Source: Saposhnikovia divaricata
Taxonomy: Eukaryota > Streptophyta > Magnoliopsida > Apiales > Apiaceae
Length of the DNA stretch: 64,000 nt
Reading direction: 5' to 3'
Assembly: GCA_036435485.1 (NCBI GenBank)
Contig: CM071601.1
Coordinates: forward strand, 187,214,939 to 187,278,938
In this document: positions 13,560-23,399 of the stretch, piece after piece
How positions within the stretch are numbered: the stretch's first letter is position 1
How the letters are laid out: the number at the start of each line of letters is the position of its first letter
The notes under the pieces: model-generated
Seen by the model: the letters and a program-made list of their open reading frames with translations, nothing else
Database searches by the model: none
What the model was told of the DNA's origin: nothing
Made by a program: the position numbers and the translations under genes

Positions 13560-14311
13560 AATATTGCCCCGCTTACACGGCACACACACAAAGATATCAT
13601 GTGTATTATTGAAACAGGTATGAATGAGTGGTCATGTTGTTTAAGGGAATTACAGTAAATTTTTGTTACAAATATTATGTTGATTAATTATAATTATAAA
13701 TATAATTATTATTATTATTATTATTATTTCAGTTTTAAAATGTATAACCAAACCATATATTATGTATAACTAATTGATATTTTGATATAACATAATATAC
13801 TATAATCCGAATCAACAAATGTAAAAATAAAACTATAGCCTAAAATTGTTAATATGTTGCAATAATTAAAAATATCAAATTTTGTTTCACCCAAGCAACA
13901 TGCACACACATCTATAATGTGTATGATTTAAAATATATGTGACTGAGTGGTCTAGTGATAAAAAGATGTGTGAATTAAATTGGAGACCCTACAATTATTA
14001 TGTTGATTATTATTATTATTATTACAATTTTAAAGAGTGTAAACAAACTATATATTATGTATCACTGATTGGTATTTTGATATAATATAATTTGTTATGC
14101 TCCGAATCAATAAATATAAACATAAAATTCTAACCAAAGATTGCTAATATGTCGCAATAATTATAATATTAGATTTTGTTTCACTGAAACAACGCGCGCG
14201 CACACACACACACATACACACATATATAATGTGTATGATTTAAAATACATGTGATTGATTGGTATAGTGGTGAAAAAATGTGTTAATTAACTTAGGGACC
14301 CAAGTTCGATC
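13560..14311 (+). repeat. tRNA-like repeat array, left part (about three copies of a ~300-bp unit)
   Basis: Each unit has a CA-rich stretch, 'ataatgtgtatgattta', a tRNA-like A box, a region reading 'aaccaaaccatatattatgtat', an ATT run and 'tcaaattttgtttcac'. In the third copy an A box (tggtatagtgg, 14260-14270) precedes half of a B box (gttcgatc, 14304-14311). The rest of that box resumes at 27434, after a 13-kb insertion. A tRNA-derived (SINE-like) family is likely. Confidence 0.65.
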
Positions 14312-14351
14312 TGTAACACCCCAGTCCCACATCGAGGAGATTTGAGATTTT

Positions 14352-15291
14352 TTTTTGACGAAAAGCATAGAATTATATTACTGGATCAAACAACTCAATA
14401 TAACAGCGGGACAAACCCCCGACTGTCAACACGATCAGGGTGAAAAACAAATAAATTGTTTTCTGATCGTTCAACAAGATGAACATAAAAGTTCTTGAAA
14501 CTAAAAACAAATTCGAAAACATCCTAAGCGATCCACACTGCGCCAAAATCCCTGAAAACAGCGATATCACAATTGACCACATCACATAAGAACCGTTGAT
14601 ACCCCAGTGTTCAGAATCCTCACTCCAGCTATCTACATGCCGGATACCAGCTATAGACATGCCGAACATGGAAACCCCCAAAGGATGAGTAACACCCCAG
14701 CTATCTACATGCCGGATACCAGCTATAGACATGCCGAAAGTGAAAACCTCCAAAAAATGATGAACCATCTTTGGTTGTGAGTGGTGAGCTCTTGCAATAA
14801 TCTTCACCGTCCTAGCTTCGATGCAATCTTTCCAGATCCCCCAAGACATCAACAAAGTTATTCTCAGCAGATCCAACCACGAACATAGAGATACATAATT
14901 AATTAAATACATAAAAACTCCAAACCACTCCAAAAGGAGAGACACACGCCAAAAAGGCGAGACGAAAAACCAAAAATTCAAAGACCTCGGAATGACACCA
15001 AATTTTGGTATGATGTTAAGGAGGAGAATTTGAATCTAAAGGTATTTTTTATTTGGGGATTCGAAATCAAAACCAAGATAGATCTGAGAAATAAATTCTA
15101 AGATGTTTGGCTTTGACTCGATTGTTATTGAAAATTGGAAAAAGGGGAGAAGATTGGGGGAGGATCGGAAAATGGAATGAGGGAGGAGGGTGGTGAGGGA
15201 GGATGGAGGGATGGAGAAAAGAAGGGGGGCGGCGGCTCTTTAGTCGACTCTCATAAGATGAGAGAGAGACGTATCTACTTTACTTTTAAGT
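14352..15291 (-). mobile_element. LINE-like (L1-type) non-autonomous retroposon
   Basis: Direct 17-bp repeats with one mismatch flank it (14335-14351 and 15292-15308). On the minus strand it begins with a C/T-rich leader (gccgccgccccccttctt) and ends with 'atgcttttcgtcaaaaaaaa', a 3' poly(A) end of the plant L1 type. The 202-aa ORF on this strand (14981-14373) has no reverse transcriptase motif and contains a doubled word (tatagctggtatccggcatg), so I regard it as non-autonomous. Confidence 0.65.
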
Positions 15292-15308
15292 AGGAGATTT
15301 GGGATTTT

Positions 15309-15819
15309 AGTTTAGTTTATAAGGCAAAGTACTATTACTAAGTGCACCAACAAATCATGATCTTTTGGGGACCTGTGGTGGGCTTTTAGATTACCCAAGT
15401 TTGGTTGCATTTGGGCCAGTTTAATTTGGTTTATTTCGGATTCGAAATTGGGACTTGACCCGATTTTCGAAAAAAGTATGTGATAACCCAGGTCAAATCC
15501 CGAGTCTTTTTTCGAAAATCGTGTCAAGTCCCACTTCCGAATCCGAAATAAGTCAAAGTAAACTGGCTCAAATGCAACCAAACTTGGGTAATCCATAAGC
15601 CCACCACAGGCCCCCAAAAGATCATGATTTGTTGGGTGAACTTAGTACTTTTTTCGAAAATCGGGTCAAATCCCAATTTCGAATCCGAAATAAACCAAAG
15701 TAAATTGGCCCAAATGCAACCAAATTTGGGTAATTCACAAGCCCACCACAGGCCCCCAAAAGATCATGATTTGTTGGTGCACTTAGTATTAGTACTTTGC
15801 CTTATAAACTAAACTAAAG
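15309..15819. repeat. Inverted and direct ~160-bp units of the foldback element
   Basis: The unit reading 'gcaccaacaaatcatgatct' through 'cggattcgaaattgggactt' occurs once forward (about 15330-15470) and twice in reverse complement (about 15485-15640 and 15645-15800). The small ORFs here are by-products of the repeat. Confidence 0.85.
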
Positions 15820-15832
15820 TCCCAAATCTCCT

Positions 15833-17229
15833 TGATAAGTGGATTTTATATCTACTTAGAACGTCTTATGTCGGCTTGAATTGATAGTTTTGGCCTCAAG
15901 TATGTCGTGTTTTGAGTAGTTTTTAGTGGAAATGTGCAGGACTTTTATCTCAGGATCGGAGTTGGTAATTGAAGATGTTATGTTGGATATAGGCCCAAGG
16001 TGTTTGTTTAAGAAGGTTTCCAAAAGAGCGAGGGAAAACGAAGCAAGGAACGAAAATTATCATGAAAATCAGAATTTCCAGGAAGTTGTCCGGGCGGGCG
16101 CTCAAGCTTTCAGGCGGCCGCTCAGGGGGAAATTGTCCAGGCGGCCGCTCAAGATTCTAGGCGGCCGCTCAGCCTGAATTCTGGAAAATTTTACAGTTTT
16201 GCCCTTTTCGAATGTTAATGCAATTCTGAGTTGTTTCCTTGTATGATTTGGTTTTTAGGGCCTATAAAAACTCTGGTTATCATTGTAATCAGTAGAGAGG
16301 GTTTTATTTTGTTAACATTAAGGAGTGAATGATCGTTTGTTCGTGACAAGCAACGGATCAAGATCTACCTATCTTTTGTAACTTGGCATTCTTCGGATTT
16401 GTTCCTAAACCCTTACTAATTTATATTATTCTTTTCTTCATTCTAGTCATGTTTATTAGCATATTTTCATCGAACCCCATGATGATGAACGGTTCAGCTA
16501 TGAACTAATCACCGTCATGGGGTCCTAACGAATTTATTTACAGAAATTGGTAGTGAATGCCTAATTGATATATATGTGGTGACTTGCGATATCCTTGCAT
16601 GGTTGTGAATTAATTAAATAGATGCGTCGCGAACATCTATCTTGTTAATCTTTAGTGAAGCGACAGTGGATCTCTAGATTTAGAACTTACCATGCTAGCA
16701 TATGTTCGTGATTGATTTCATGATTAGTGGTGTGATTTTAACCATCTCATACTATCTTATGTAATCCTTATGGATAACTTGCTCTTCAACCTTTAGGTTT
16801 TCAAATTCTATAGACATATAGAGTCTAGACCTAATTGGTGCCTGCATGATTTCTATCTTTTGTGGATATTGTGTAGATTGGTGTGCGTGTACTGAAAGGT
16901 AGCGTATACTTACTCCGTGTTGTCCGATTAGTTATCGTAACCACCATACAAATCGAGTAAAGGCATGATCTCTAATGGACGTATTTAATGAAGTTAGGAC
17001 CCTATGTTTCTATTCATAAATTAAATCATTCTCTTTTAGTAATTAGTAAATTTGATTAGCATAATATAAAATCAAAACCCAAATTGTCTTTTGTCTTAGC
17101 ATTGAACGATAATCAAACATTGTTGCTTAGACGCATAAATCAAAGTATACAATTTCTGCGGGAACGAATCTTACTTGCTTTTATATTACTTGTTGTCCAC
17201 GTGCGCTTGCGTGTATTTTTGTGCGAACA
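15833..17229 (+). repeat. E1 5' LTR
   Basis: 1,397 bp, TGATAAGTGG...GTGCGAACA. It has a GC-rich array of GGCGGCCGCTCA-like words at about 16089-16172 and a TATA box at 16263. The 83-aa ORF inside both LTRs has no protein signature. Confidence 0.95.
16263..16269 (+). promoter_or_regulatory. E1 LTR TATA box
   Basis: TATAAAA within gggccTATAAAAactctgg, about 90 bp after the GC-rich array. The identical site in the 3' LTR is 26439-26445. It would drive the genomic RNA; the transcription start is inferred to lie ~30 bp downstream. Confidence 0.6.
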
Positions 17230-17235
17230 AGTTTT

Positions 17236-17253
17236 TGGCGCCGCTGCCGGGGA
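17236..17253 (+). other. E1 primer-binding site (tRNA-Asp type)
   Basis: TGGCGCCGCTGCCGGGGA, six bases after the LTR. It complements the 3' end of plant tRNA-Asp with one mismatch (CTG where GTT-type PBSs have TTG). The same variant occurs in E2. Confidence 0.85.
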
Positions 17254-17363
17254 ATTGTTATAGTTTATGTGTTTGACATCAGTGGTCGTTAAAGTTCACT
17301 GACTCGGATTGGTTACTAATTGTTTCCTTGTTGATTCTTTGAAATTCAGGTACTTGAGCGTGT

Positions 17364-18425
17364 ATGCGAACGCGTTCGAAAACTCTCCAAGAAAAGCTGG
17401 AAAACAAAGATCGAGAAGAGGACCAAACAGAAGAAGAACTTGAAACTTTAGAGATGGCAGAGCCAAAGCCATTGAAAGACTTCTCTCAGCCTAAGATCAA
17501 TGACATTGCATCTAGCATTGTCAGGCCGGCGATCGCAGCTAATACTTTTGAGATCAAACCAGGCACGATTCAGATGGTTCAGAACTCAGTGCAGTTTGGA
17601 GGTGCTCCTACTGAAGATCCAAACATGCACATTCGAAGTTTTATTGAAATCTGTGATACCTTCAAAACAAATGGTGTGTCAGAAGATGCTGTGAAGCTGA
17701 GGCTTTTCCCATTCTCTCTGAGGGATAAAGCTAAGAGCTGGTTACACTCTTTACCAGCAGGTTCTATCACTACATGGGAAGATCTTGCACAGAAATTTCT
17801 CACGAAATTCTTCCCTATGGCTAAAACAGCAGCTATCAGGAATGCCATTACTCAGTTTTCGCAACAATCTGGAGAATCTCTATGCGAGGCATGGGAAAGG
17901 TATAAGGAGATGCTCAGGAAGTGCCCACACCATGGGATGCCAGACTGGATGGTGATAAATTGCTTTTATAATGGGTTGGGTGCTCAGTCGAGACCCTTGT
18001 TAGACGCAGCATCTGGTGGAGCTCTATGGGCAAAGAGCTATGATGAGTCTTATGAACTTATTGAGATGATGGCTGCCAACGAATATCAAAATCCTACTCA
18101 GAGGTTGTCTCAAGGTAAGGTAGCTGGTGTTCTGGAAGTGGATGCAGCGATAGCTATTACAGCTCAATTGCAAGCCTTGGCTATGAAGGTGGATTCGTTG
18201 TCTAATTACGGCTTACAGCAGGTTGCTAGTGTATGTGAGTTGTGTGCGGGCGCACATGATACAACTCAATGTGCGATTTCTTCTGAATCAGCACAGTTCG
18301 TGAGTAATTATCAGAGGCCACAGCAGCCAGTGCCAGCTACTTATCATCCGAATAACCGCAATCATCCAAACTTTAGCTGGAGTAACAATCAGGGCGGTGT
18401 TCAACAACAACAACATTATCAGTAA
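17364..18425 (+). CDS. gag: E1 gag, N-terminal part up to in-frame TAA
   Basis: 353 codons from ATG 17364, about 135 nt after the LTR. The central part (about residues 85-200) is a retrotransposon gag capsid domain with the AKSWLHSLP...W...FF pattern. A variant zinc knuckle C-x2-C-x3-H-x4-C follows at about residues 290-302, then a Q/N-rich tail. TAA at 18423-18425 stops the frame, yet the same frame continues open to 22739. The protein would form particles that package element RNA. The stop may be a CAA-to-TAA mutation or a programmed stop. Confidence 0.85.
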   Translation: MRTRSKTLQEKLENKDREEDQTEEELETLEMAEPKPLKDFSQPKINDIASSIVRPAIAANTFEIKPGTIQMVQNSVQFGGAPTEDPNMHIRSFIEICDTFKTNGVSEDAVKLRLFPFSLRDKAKSWLHSLPAGSITTWEDLAQKFLTKFFPMAKTAAIRNAITQFSQQSGESLCEAWERYKEMLRKCPHHGMPDWMVINCFYNGLGAQSRPLLDAASGGALWAKSYDESYELIEMMAANEYQNPTQRLSQGKVAGVLEVDAAIAITAQLQALAMKVDSLSNYGLQQVASVCELCAGAHDTTQCAISSESAQFVSNYQRPQQPVPATYHPNNRNHPNFSWSNNQGGVQQQQHYQ

Positions 18426-21400
18426 AATCAAGGGCAACATCCTGCCTCTAGACCATTCAATCAAGGATTTCAGCAACAGTATCAGCAGTATCAGCCTAAG
18501 CAACAATTTCAGCCACCAGGTTTCCAACAGCAATCTCAGGGGAATAGTGGTCAATATCCTAATGAAAAAGCGGAACTGGAAGAATTGCGGATGGCAGTGA
18601 AGAGTCAAGGGGCATCTCTGAAGATAATGGAAAATCAGCTCGGTCAACTTGCTAGTGCCCTGCTAAATAGACCGGCAGGAACTCTTCCTAGTGACACTGA
18701 GGCTAACCCAGGAAAGAGAGATGGTAAAGAGCATGTGAAAGCTGTCACCTTGAGATCCGGTAAGGTGACAAGCAATTCGAAGCCAGTTGTTGAAGAAGAA
18801 GAAGAGGTACAAAAGCAATCGGATACAGCAGTTGAGCAGTTGGTTAGTGAGGTTGTGCAGCCGAAAAATCTGGACGAGACAGTTCTTGCAAAGAAGTCTA
18901 CGGAGAATACGAAAATCTTTCCACCACCTCCATATCCAGGCAGATTGAAGAAGCAAAAAAATGATAGGCAGTTTGCAAGGTTTCTCGAGGTGTTTAAGAA
19001 ACTTCAAATCAACATTCCTTTTGCGGAAGCACTGGAACAAATGCCCAGCTATGCGAGGTTTATGAAGGGAATTCTCTCTAGGAAGCTCAAACTCGAGGAG
19101 TTGGACACTGTAGCACTGACAGAAGAGTGTAGTGCCGTTCTGCAACAGAAATTGCCACCAAAGCTAAAAGATCCAGGGAGTTTCACTATTCCATGCACCA
19201 TCGGAAATCTGTCTTTCGATAGATGTTTATGTGATTTGGGTGCCAGCATTAATCTTATGCCCTTGTCGGTTTTCTTACAACTGGGGTTGCCGGAACCGAG
19301 ACCTACCAATATGTCTTTACAATTGGCTGATCGTTCTATTACATATCCGAGGGGTGTAGTTGAAGATGTCTTGGTCAAGGTTGATAAGCTTATCTTTCCG
19401 GCCGATTTTGTGATTCTTGACTTTGAAGAAGACAAGAAGATTCCCATAATCTTGGGAAGGCCTTTTCTAGCGACCGGCCGTACTTTGATTGATGTACAAA
19501 AGGGAGAGCTTACAATGAGGGTTCAAGATCAGATTATCACCTTCAATGTGTTTAAGGCAATGAAACTGCCCTCAGACGAGGAAGAATGCTTTCAGATGGA
19601 TTGGGTAGAATCTTCAGTAAAGACGGAAGTCGGTCAGTTGTTGATGTCTGATCCGTTGGAAAGAGTTTTGACAGGTGAGTCTACTATGGAAGACGAAGAA
19701 GGAATAGAGCAGCTTCAATTGTTGAAGGCAACTCCGTGGAGGAAAAGCTTTAAGTTGCCAATCGAGTCTCTTGGGCTAGAAGAGTTAAAAAAATCACAAG
19801 CTCGTCTCAAACCATCTATTGAGGAAGCTCCGACACTTGAACTTAAGCCACTGCCGGACCATTTGAGGTATGCATTTTTAGGTGAAGCATCTTCTTTACC
19901 TGTTATTATTGCCTCTAACTTGACAGGAAGTGAAGAGGAAAAGCTCTTAAGGATTTTGAGGGAGTTCAAAGCCGCCATTGGCTGGACCATAGCAGATATA
20001 AAGGGAATCAGTCCTTCTTATTGCATGCATAAAATTCTGCTAGAGGAAGGATATAAGCCAACGGTGGAACATCAGCGTCGTCTTAATCCGATAATGAAGG
20101 AGGTGGTGAAGAAAGAAATTTTGAAGTGGCTTGATGCGGGTATTATCTACCCGATTTCAGACAGTTCTTGGGTGAGCCCAATTCAATGTGTACCTAAGAA
20201 AGGGGGGATGACCGTGGTTACCAATGAGAAAAATGAGCTGATTCCAACGCGCACCGTCACTGGGTGGAGAGTCTGTATGGATTATCGCAAGCTGAATAAG
20301 GCTACTCGCAAGGATCACTTCCCTCTGCCATTCATCGATCAGATGTTAGACAGGTTGGCTGGTCATGAGTACTATTGCCTCCTTGATGGGTATTCTGGTT
20401 ACAATCAAATTTGCATCGCTCCTGAAGATCAAGAGAAGACTACCTTCACATGTCCGTTCGGCACCTTTGCATTCAGACGAGTCTCCTTCGGACTTTGTGG
20501 TGCTCCAGCCACGTTTCAGAGATGTATGATGGCTATATTTTCCGACATGATTGGTATTAATGTCGAAGTCTTTATGGATGACTTTTCAGTATTTGGATCT
20601 TCATATGAAGCATGTTTGTATAATCTGAGTCTGGTGTTGAAAAGATGTGTAGAGACTAATCTGGTGTTGAATTGGGAAAAATGTCATTTTATGGTGCAAG
20701 AAGGAATCATCCTGGGGCACAAGGTTTCTAATAAAGGACTTGAGGTGGATAGAGCAAAAATTTCTACCATTGAAAATTTACCTCCACCTATCTCTGTGAG
20801 GGGGATTCGCAGCTTTTTGGGACATGCTGGTTTCTATCGTCGCTTTATCAAGGATTTCTCGAAAATTTCTAAACCTCTGTGCAATCTGTTAGAAAAGGAT
20901 GTTCCTTTCAAAATGGACGAAGCCTGTCTAGCTGCTTTTGAGCTATTGAAGACAAAGTTGATTACTGCACCTGTGATCACTGCACCTGACTGGAGCCAGC
21001 CTTTTGAACTAATGTGTGATGCGAGTGACTTTGCCGTTGGTGCTGTTCTTGGGCAACGGAAGGAGAAAATGTTTCTTGTGGTGTATTATGCCAGTAAAAC
21101 CCTCAATGATGCTCAATTGAATTACACCACGACAGAAAAGGAACTTTTGGCGGTGGTCTACGCTTTTGAGAAGTTTCGTGCCTATCTGCTTGGCACGAAG
21201 GTAATTGTATACACAGATCATGCAGCCATCCGGTATTTAATGTCAAAGAAGGATTCAAAGCCGAGATTGATCCGATGGATTCTATTGCTTCAAGAATTTG
21301 ATGTGGAGATTAAAGACAGAAAAGGAACCGAGAACCAGGTGGCGGATCATCTTTCGAGGTTAGAGGAGCACGGTAAGAATGTACAGTCTGAATCTGTGAT

Positions 21401-22739
21401 TAACGAATTTTTTCCCGATGAACAACTTTTCAGGATACAAGAAGAGGAGCCATGGTTTGCAGATTTTGTAAATTATCTTGTTAGTGGTATTATTCCTCCG
21501 GACTTGTCATATGCTCAGAAGAAGAAGTTCTTACATGATGTGAAAGGGTATCATTGGGATGAGCCGTATTTGTTTAAACAAGGCGTTGATCAGATTATCA
21601 GACGTTGTATTCCATATGGTGAAACAGAAGATGTATTGACACAGTGTCACTCCACTGTGTATGGGGGTCACTATGGAGGGGAGAAAACAGCAGCTCGTGT
21701 TCTTCAAGCAGGGTTCTATTGGCCTACAGTGTTTAAGGATGCTCACCAGTTCGTTTTGAGGTGTGATCGGTGTCAAAGAGTGGGGAATATCTCTCGGAGG
21801 AATGAGATGCCTCTCAACATGCTTCTCGAGGTAGAAATCTTTGATGTGTGGGGTATCGACTTCATGGGTCCATTTGTGTCTTCAGGTAATAATCAGTACA
21901 TCCTTCTAGCTGTAGACTATGTCTCGAAATGGGTTGAGGTGAAAGCCTTACCAACCAATGATGCTAAGGTTGTGTTGAATTTTCTTCATAAGCAAATCTT
22001 TACCCGTTTTGGAACTCCGCGAGCTATTATTAGTGATGAGGGAACTCATTTCTGCAATCGTCAGTTCACTGCATTGTTGGCTAAGTACAAGGTAACACAT
22101 CGTGTTGCAACTGCTTATCATCCTCAGACAAACGGTCAAGCGGAGGTATCTAACCGTGAAATCAAGAGGATTCTAGAGAAGGTCGTGAATCCGTCAAGGA
22201 AAGACTGGTCGATGAAGTTAGACGAAGCTGTTTGGGCTTACAGAACGGCTTATAAAACACCGTTGGGAATGTCACCGTATCAACTGGTGTTTGGCAAGGC
22301 ATGTCATTTGCCGGTGGAGCTAGAGCATAAAGCACTTTGGGCGATAAAGAAGTTGAATCTTGATACTAAAGCTGCTGGTGATAAACGGTTACTACAGTTG
22401 AATGAGTTAGAAGAGTTCCGCTCGCAGGCCTACGAGAACCACAAGATTTATAAGGAGAAAGTTAAGAGGTGGCACGACAAAAGGTTGATTCAGAAGACTT
22501 TTGTTCCTGGTCAACTAGTCTTGCTGTACAATTCCCGTCTCAAACTCTTTCCGGGGAAGCTCAAGTCAAGGTGGTCGGGGCCGTTCACTGTGAAAACCGT
22601 ATTCCCGCATGGAGCGGTTGAGATTTTTGAGACATCACCTGAGTTGGCGTTTAAGGTGAATGGACAGCGTTTGAAACATTATCATATCGGGGATCCATTG
22701 AACCGTGAAACGGAATCCGTCGTTTTGACGGAAACGTAA
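18426..22739 (+). CDS. pol: E1 pol polyprotein (protease, reverse transcriptase, RNase H, integrase)
   Basis: Open in the gag frame from just after the TAA; first ATG 18585 (1,384 aa, used for numbering). Aspartic protease motif DLGA at 217-220. Reverse transcriptase with FMDD at 663-666. RNase H with its first Asp near 812 and the DH of TDH near 874. Integrase with an HHCC zinc finger ending CDRC and catalytic D1092, D1151 and E1187 (D-35-E spacing), then a GPF-type C-terminal module (RWSGPF). All catalytic motifs look intact. If the upstream TAA is read through or absent in sister copies this is a functional pol. Homology is to Athila-lineage Ty3/gypsy by motif order, PBS and the 3' ORF. 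Confidence 0.92.
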   Translation, partial: NQGQHPASRPFNQGFQQQYQQYQPKQQFQPPGFQQQSQGNSGQYPNEKAELEELRMAVKSQGASLKIMENQLGQLASALLNRPAGTLPSDTEANPGKRDGKEHVKAVTLRSGKVTSNSKPVVEEEEEVQKQSDTAVEQLVSEVVQPKNLDETVLAKKSTENTKIFPPPPYPGRLKKQKNDRQFARFLEVFKKLQINIPFAEALEQMPSYARFMKGILSRKLKLEELDTVALTEECSAVLQQKLPPKLKDPGSFTIPCTIGNLSFDRCLCDLGASINLMPLSVFLQLGLPEPRPTNMSLQLADRSITYPRGVVEDVLVKVDKLIFPADFVILDFEEDKKIPIILGRPFLATGRTLIDVQKGELTMRVQDQIITFNVFKAMKLPSDEEECFQMDWVESSVKTEVGQLLMSDPLERVLTGESTMEDEEGIEQLQLLKATPWRKSFKLPIESLGLEELKKSQARLKPSIEEAPTLELKPLPDHLRYAFLGEASSLPVIIASNLTGSEEEKLLRILREFKAAIGWTIADIKGISPSYCMHKILLEEGYKPTVEHQRRLNPIMKEVVKKEILKWLDAGIIYPISDSSWVSPIQCVPKKGGMTVVTNEKNELIPTRTVTGWRVCMDYRKLNKATRKDHFPLPFIDQMLDRLAGHEYYCLLDGYSGYNQICIAPEDQEKTTFTCPFGTFAFRRVSFGLCGAPATFQRCMMAIFSDMIGINVEVFMDDFSVFGSSYEACLYNLSLVLKRCVETNLVLNWEKCHFMVQEGIILGHKVSNKGLEVDRAKISTIENLPPPISVRGIRSFLGHAGFYRRFIKDFSKISKPLCNLLEKDVPFKMDEACLAAFELLKTKLITAPVITAPDWSQPFELMCDASDFAVGAVLGQRKEKMFLVVYYASKTLNDAQLNYTTTEKELLAVVYAFEKFRAYLLGTKVIVYTDHAAIRYLMSKKDSKPRLIRWILLLQEFDVEIKDRKGTENQVADHLSRLEEHGKNVQSESVINEFFPDEQLFRIQEEEPWFADFVNYLVSGIIPPDLSYAQKKKFLHDVKGYHWDEPYLFKQGVDQIIRRCIPYGETEDVLTQCHSTVYGGHYGGEKTAARVLQAGFYWPTVFKDAHQFVLRCDRCQRVGNISRRNEMPLNMLLEVEIFDVWGIDFMGPFVSSGNNQYILLAVDYVSKWVEVKALPTNDAKVVLNFLHKQIFTRFGTPRAIISDEGTHFCNRQFTALLAKYKVTHRVATAYHPQTNGQAEVSNREIKRILEKVVNPSRKDWSMKLDEAVWAYRTAYKTPLGMSPYQLVFGKACHLPVELEHKALWAIKKLNLDTKAAGDKRLLQLNELEEFRSQAYENHKIYKEKVKRWHDKRLIQKTFVPGQLVLLYNSRLKLFPGKLKSRWSGPFTVKTVFPHGAVEIFETSPELAFKVNGQRLKHYHIGDPLNRETESVVLTET

Positions 22740-22753
22740 CGTCCGCGAATCCA

Positions 22754-22800
22754 GTCAAGCTAGTGACGGTAAAAGAGCGCTTCGTGGGAGGCAACCCACG
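22754..22800 (+). promoter_or_regulatory. E1 intercistronic hairpin module
   Basis: Fourteen bases after the pol stop codon lie a small hairpin (GTCA-AGCTAG-TGAC, 22754-22767), a GAGCGCTTC linker and a strong hairpin (CGTGGG-AGGCAA-CCCACG, 22783-22800). E2 has the same module 19 nt after its first ORF, with the same AGGCAA loop and the second base pair changed from G-C to T-A. It may act in expression of the downstream ORF or in RNA packaging; function is inference. Confidence 0.6.
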
Positions 22801-22834
22801 CGAGGATATGTTGTAGTATTATTCTTTTCTTCAA

Positions 22835-22985
22835 ATAAAAAAATAAATAAAAAAAAAAAAAAAAAAAGAGAAAAACAGTGAGCAGGCTGAGCGGGCGCGC
22901 GCCAGGCTGGGCGGCCGCTCAAGGATCCTTCTGTCAGTTCTGGGCGGGCGCTCAAGCTTCTGGGCGGCCGCTCGAGCAACCCCCT
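22835..22985 (+). repeat. E1 A tract followed by GC-rich word array
   Basis: An A-rich run (about 22836-22877) is followed by gcgggcgcgcgcc, gggcggccgctcaa, gggcgggcgctcaagctt and gggcggccgctcgag. These repeat the GGCGGCCGCTCA words of the LTR. E2 has the same order (A tracts, then a different GC-rich array) between its hairpin module and its second ORF. Confidence 0.8.
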
Positions 22986-23399
22986 GACCAGTTTTTTTTC
23001 CCCCACGATTTTGTGTTTTAAAACCTCTCCCAACCTCATATTTTACATCTAGGTTCATTCTATACTCCCTATTGCCCTCATATATCTTCCCTAACCCTAA
23101 TTCACCCCTAGATTACAATCCCATCTCATATCCCTCTATTTATCTCCCATATATATACATACACTCCACCCTATCTAAACTCATCTTACTTAAACCTAAC
23201 CCTATCAACAAGGATTTTCAATCAAATTGGGGAAGTTTTTAAAGCAATTCACCTCTCGGATTCGTGTGGGTAACTTTCTTTTCTCATTATTGATTAATTT
23301 CATTGCATACGAATTGTGAATTTGCCAATTGGGGGTTAGTTGTGGATTTGTTATCGTCATTGGTGATTGTGAAATACAGAGTTATTTTGTTAATTGATC

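Noticed and set aside
14373..14981. 202-codon minus-strand ORF as a host gene
   Set aside because: It lies wholly inside a retroposon with target duplications, has an internally doubled word and shows no domain or family I recognise.
16089..16172. NotI-like GCGGCCGC words as cloning-vector or adapter contamination
   Set aside because: They occur within both LTRs and again inside the element in varied forms, so they belong to the retrotransposon.
15926..16177. 83-codon ORF in the E1 LTR (and identical at 26102-26353) as a gene
   Set aside because: Identical only because the LTRs are identical; it runs through the GC-rich word array and has no protein-like composition.
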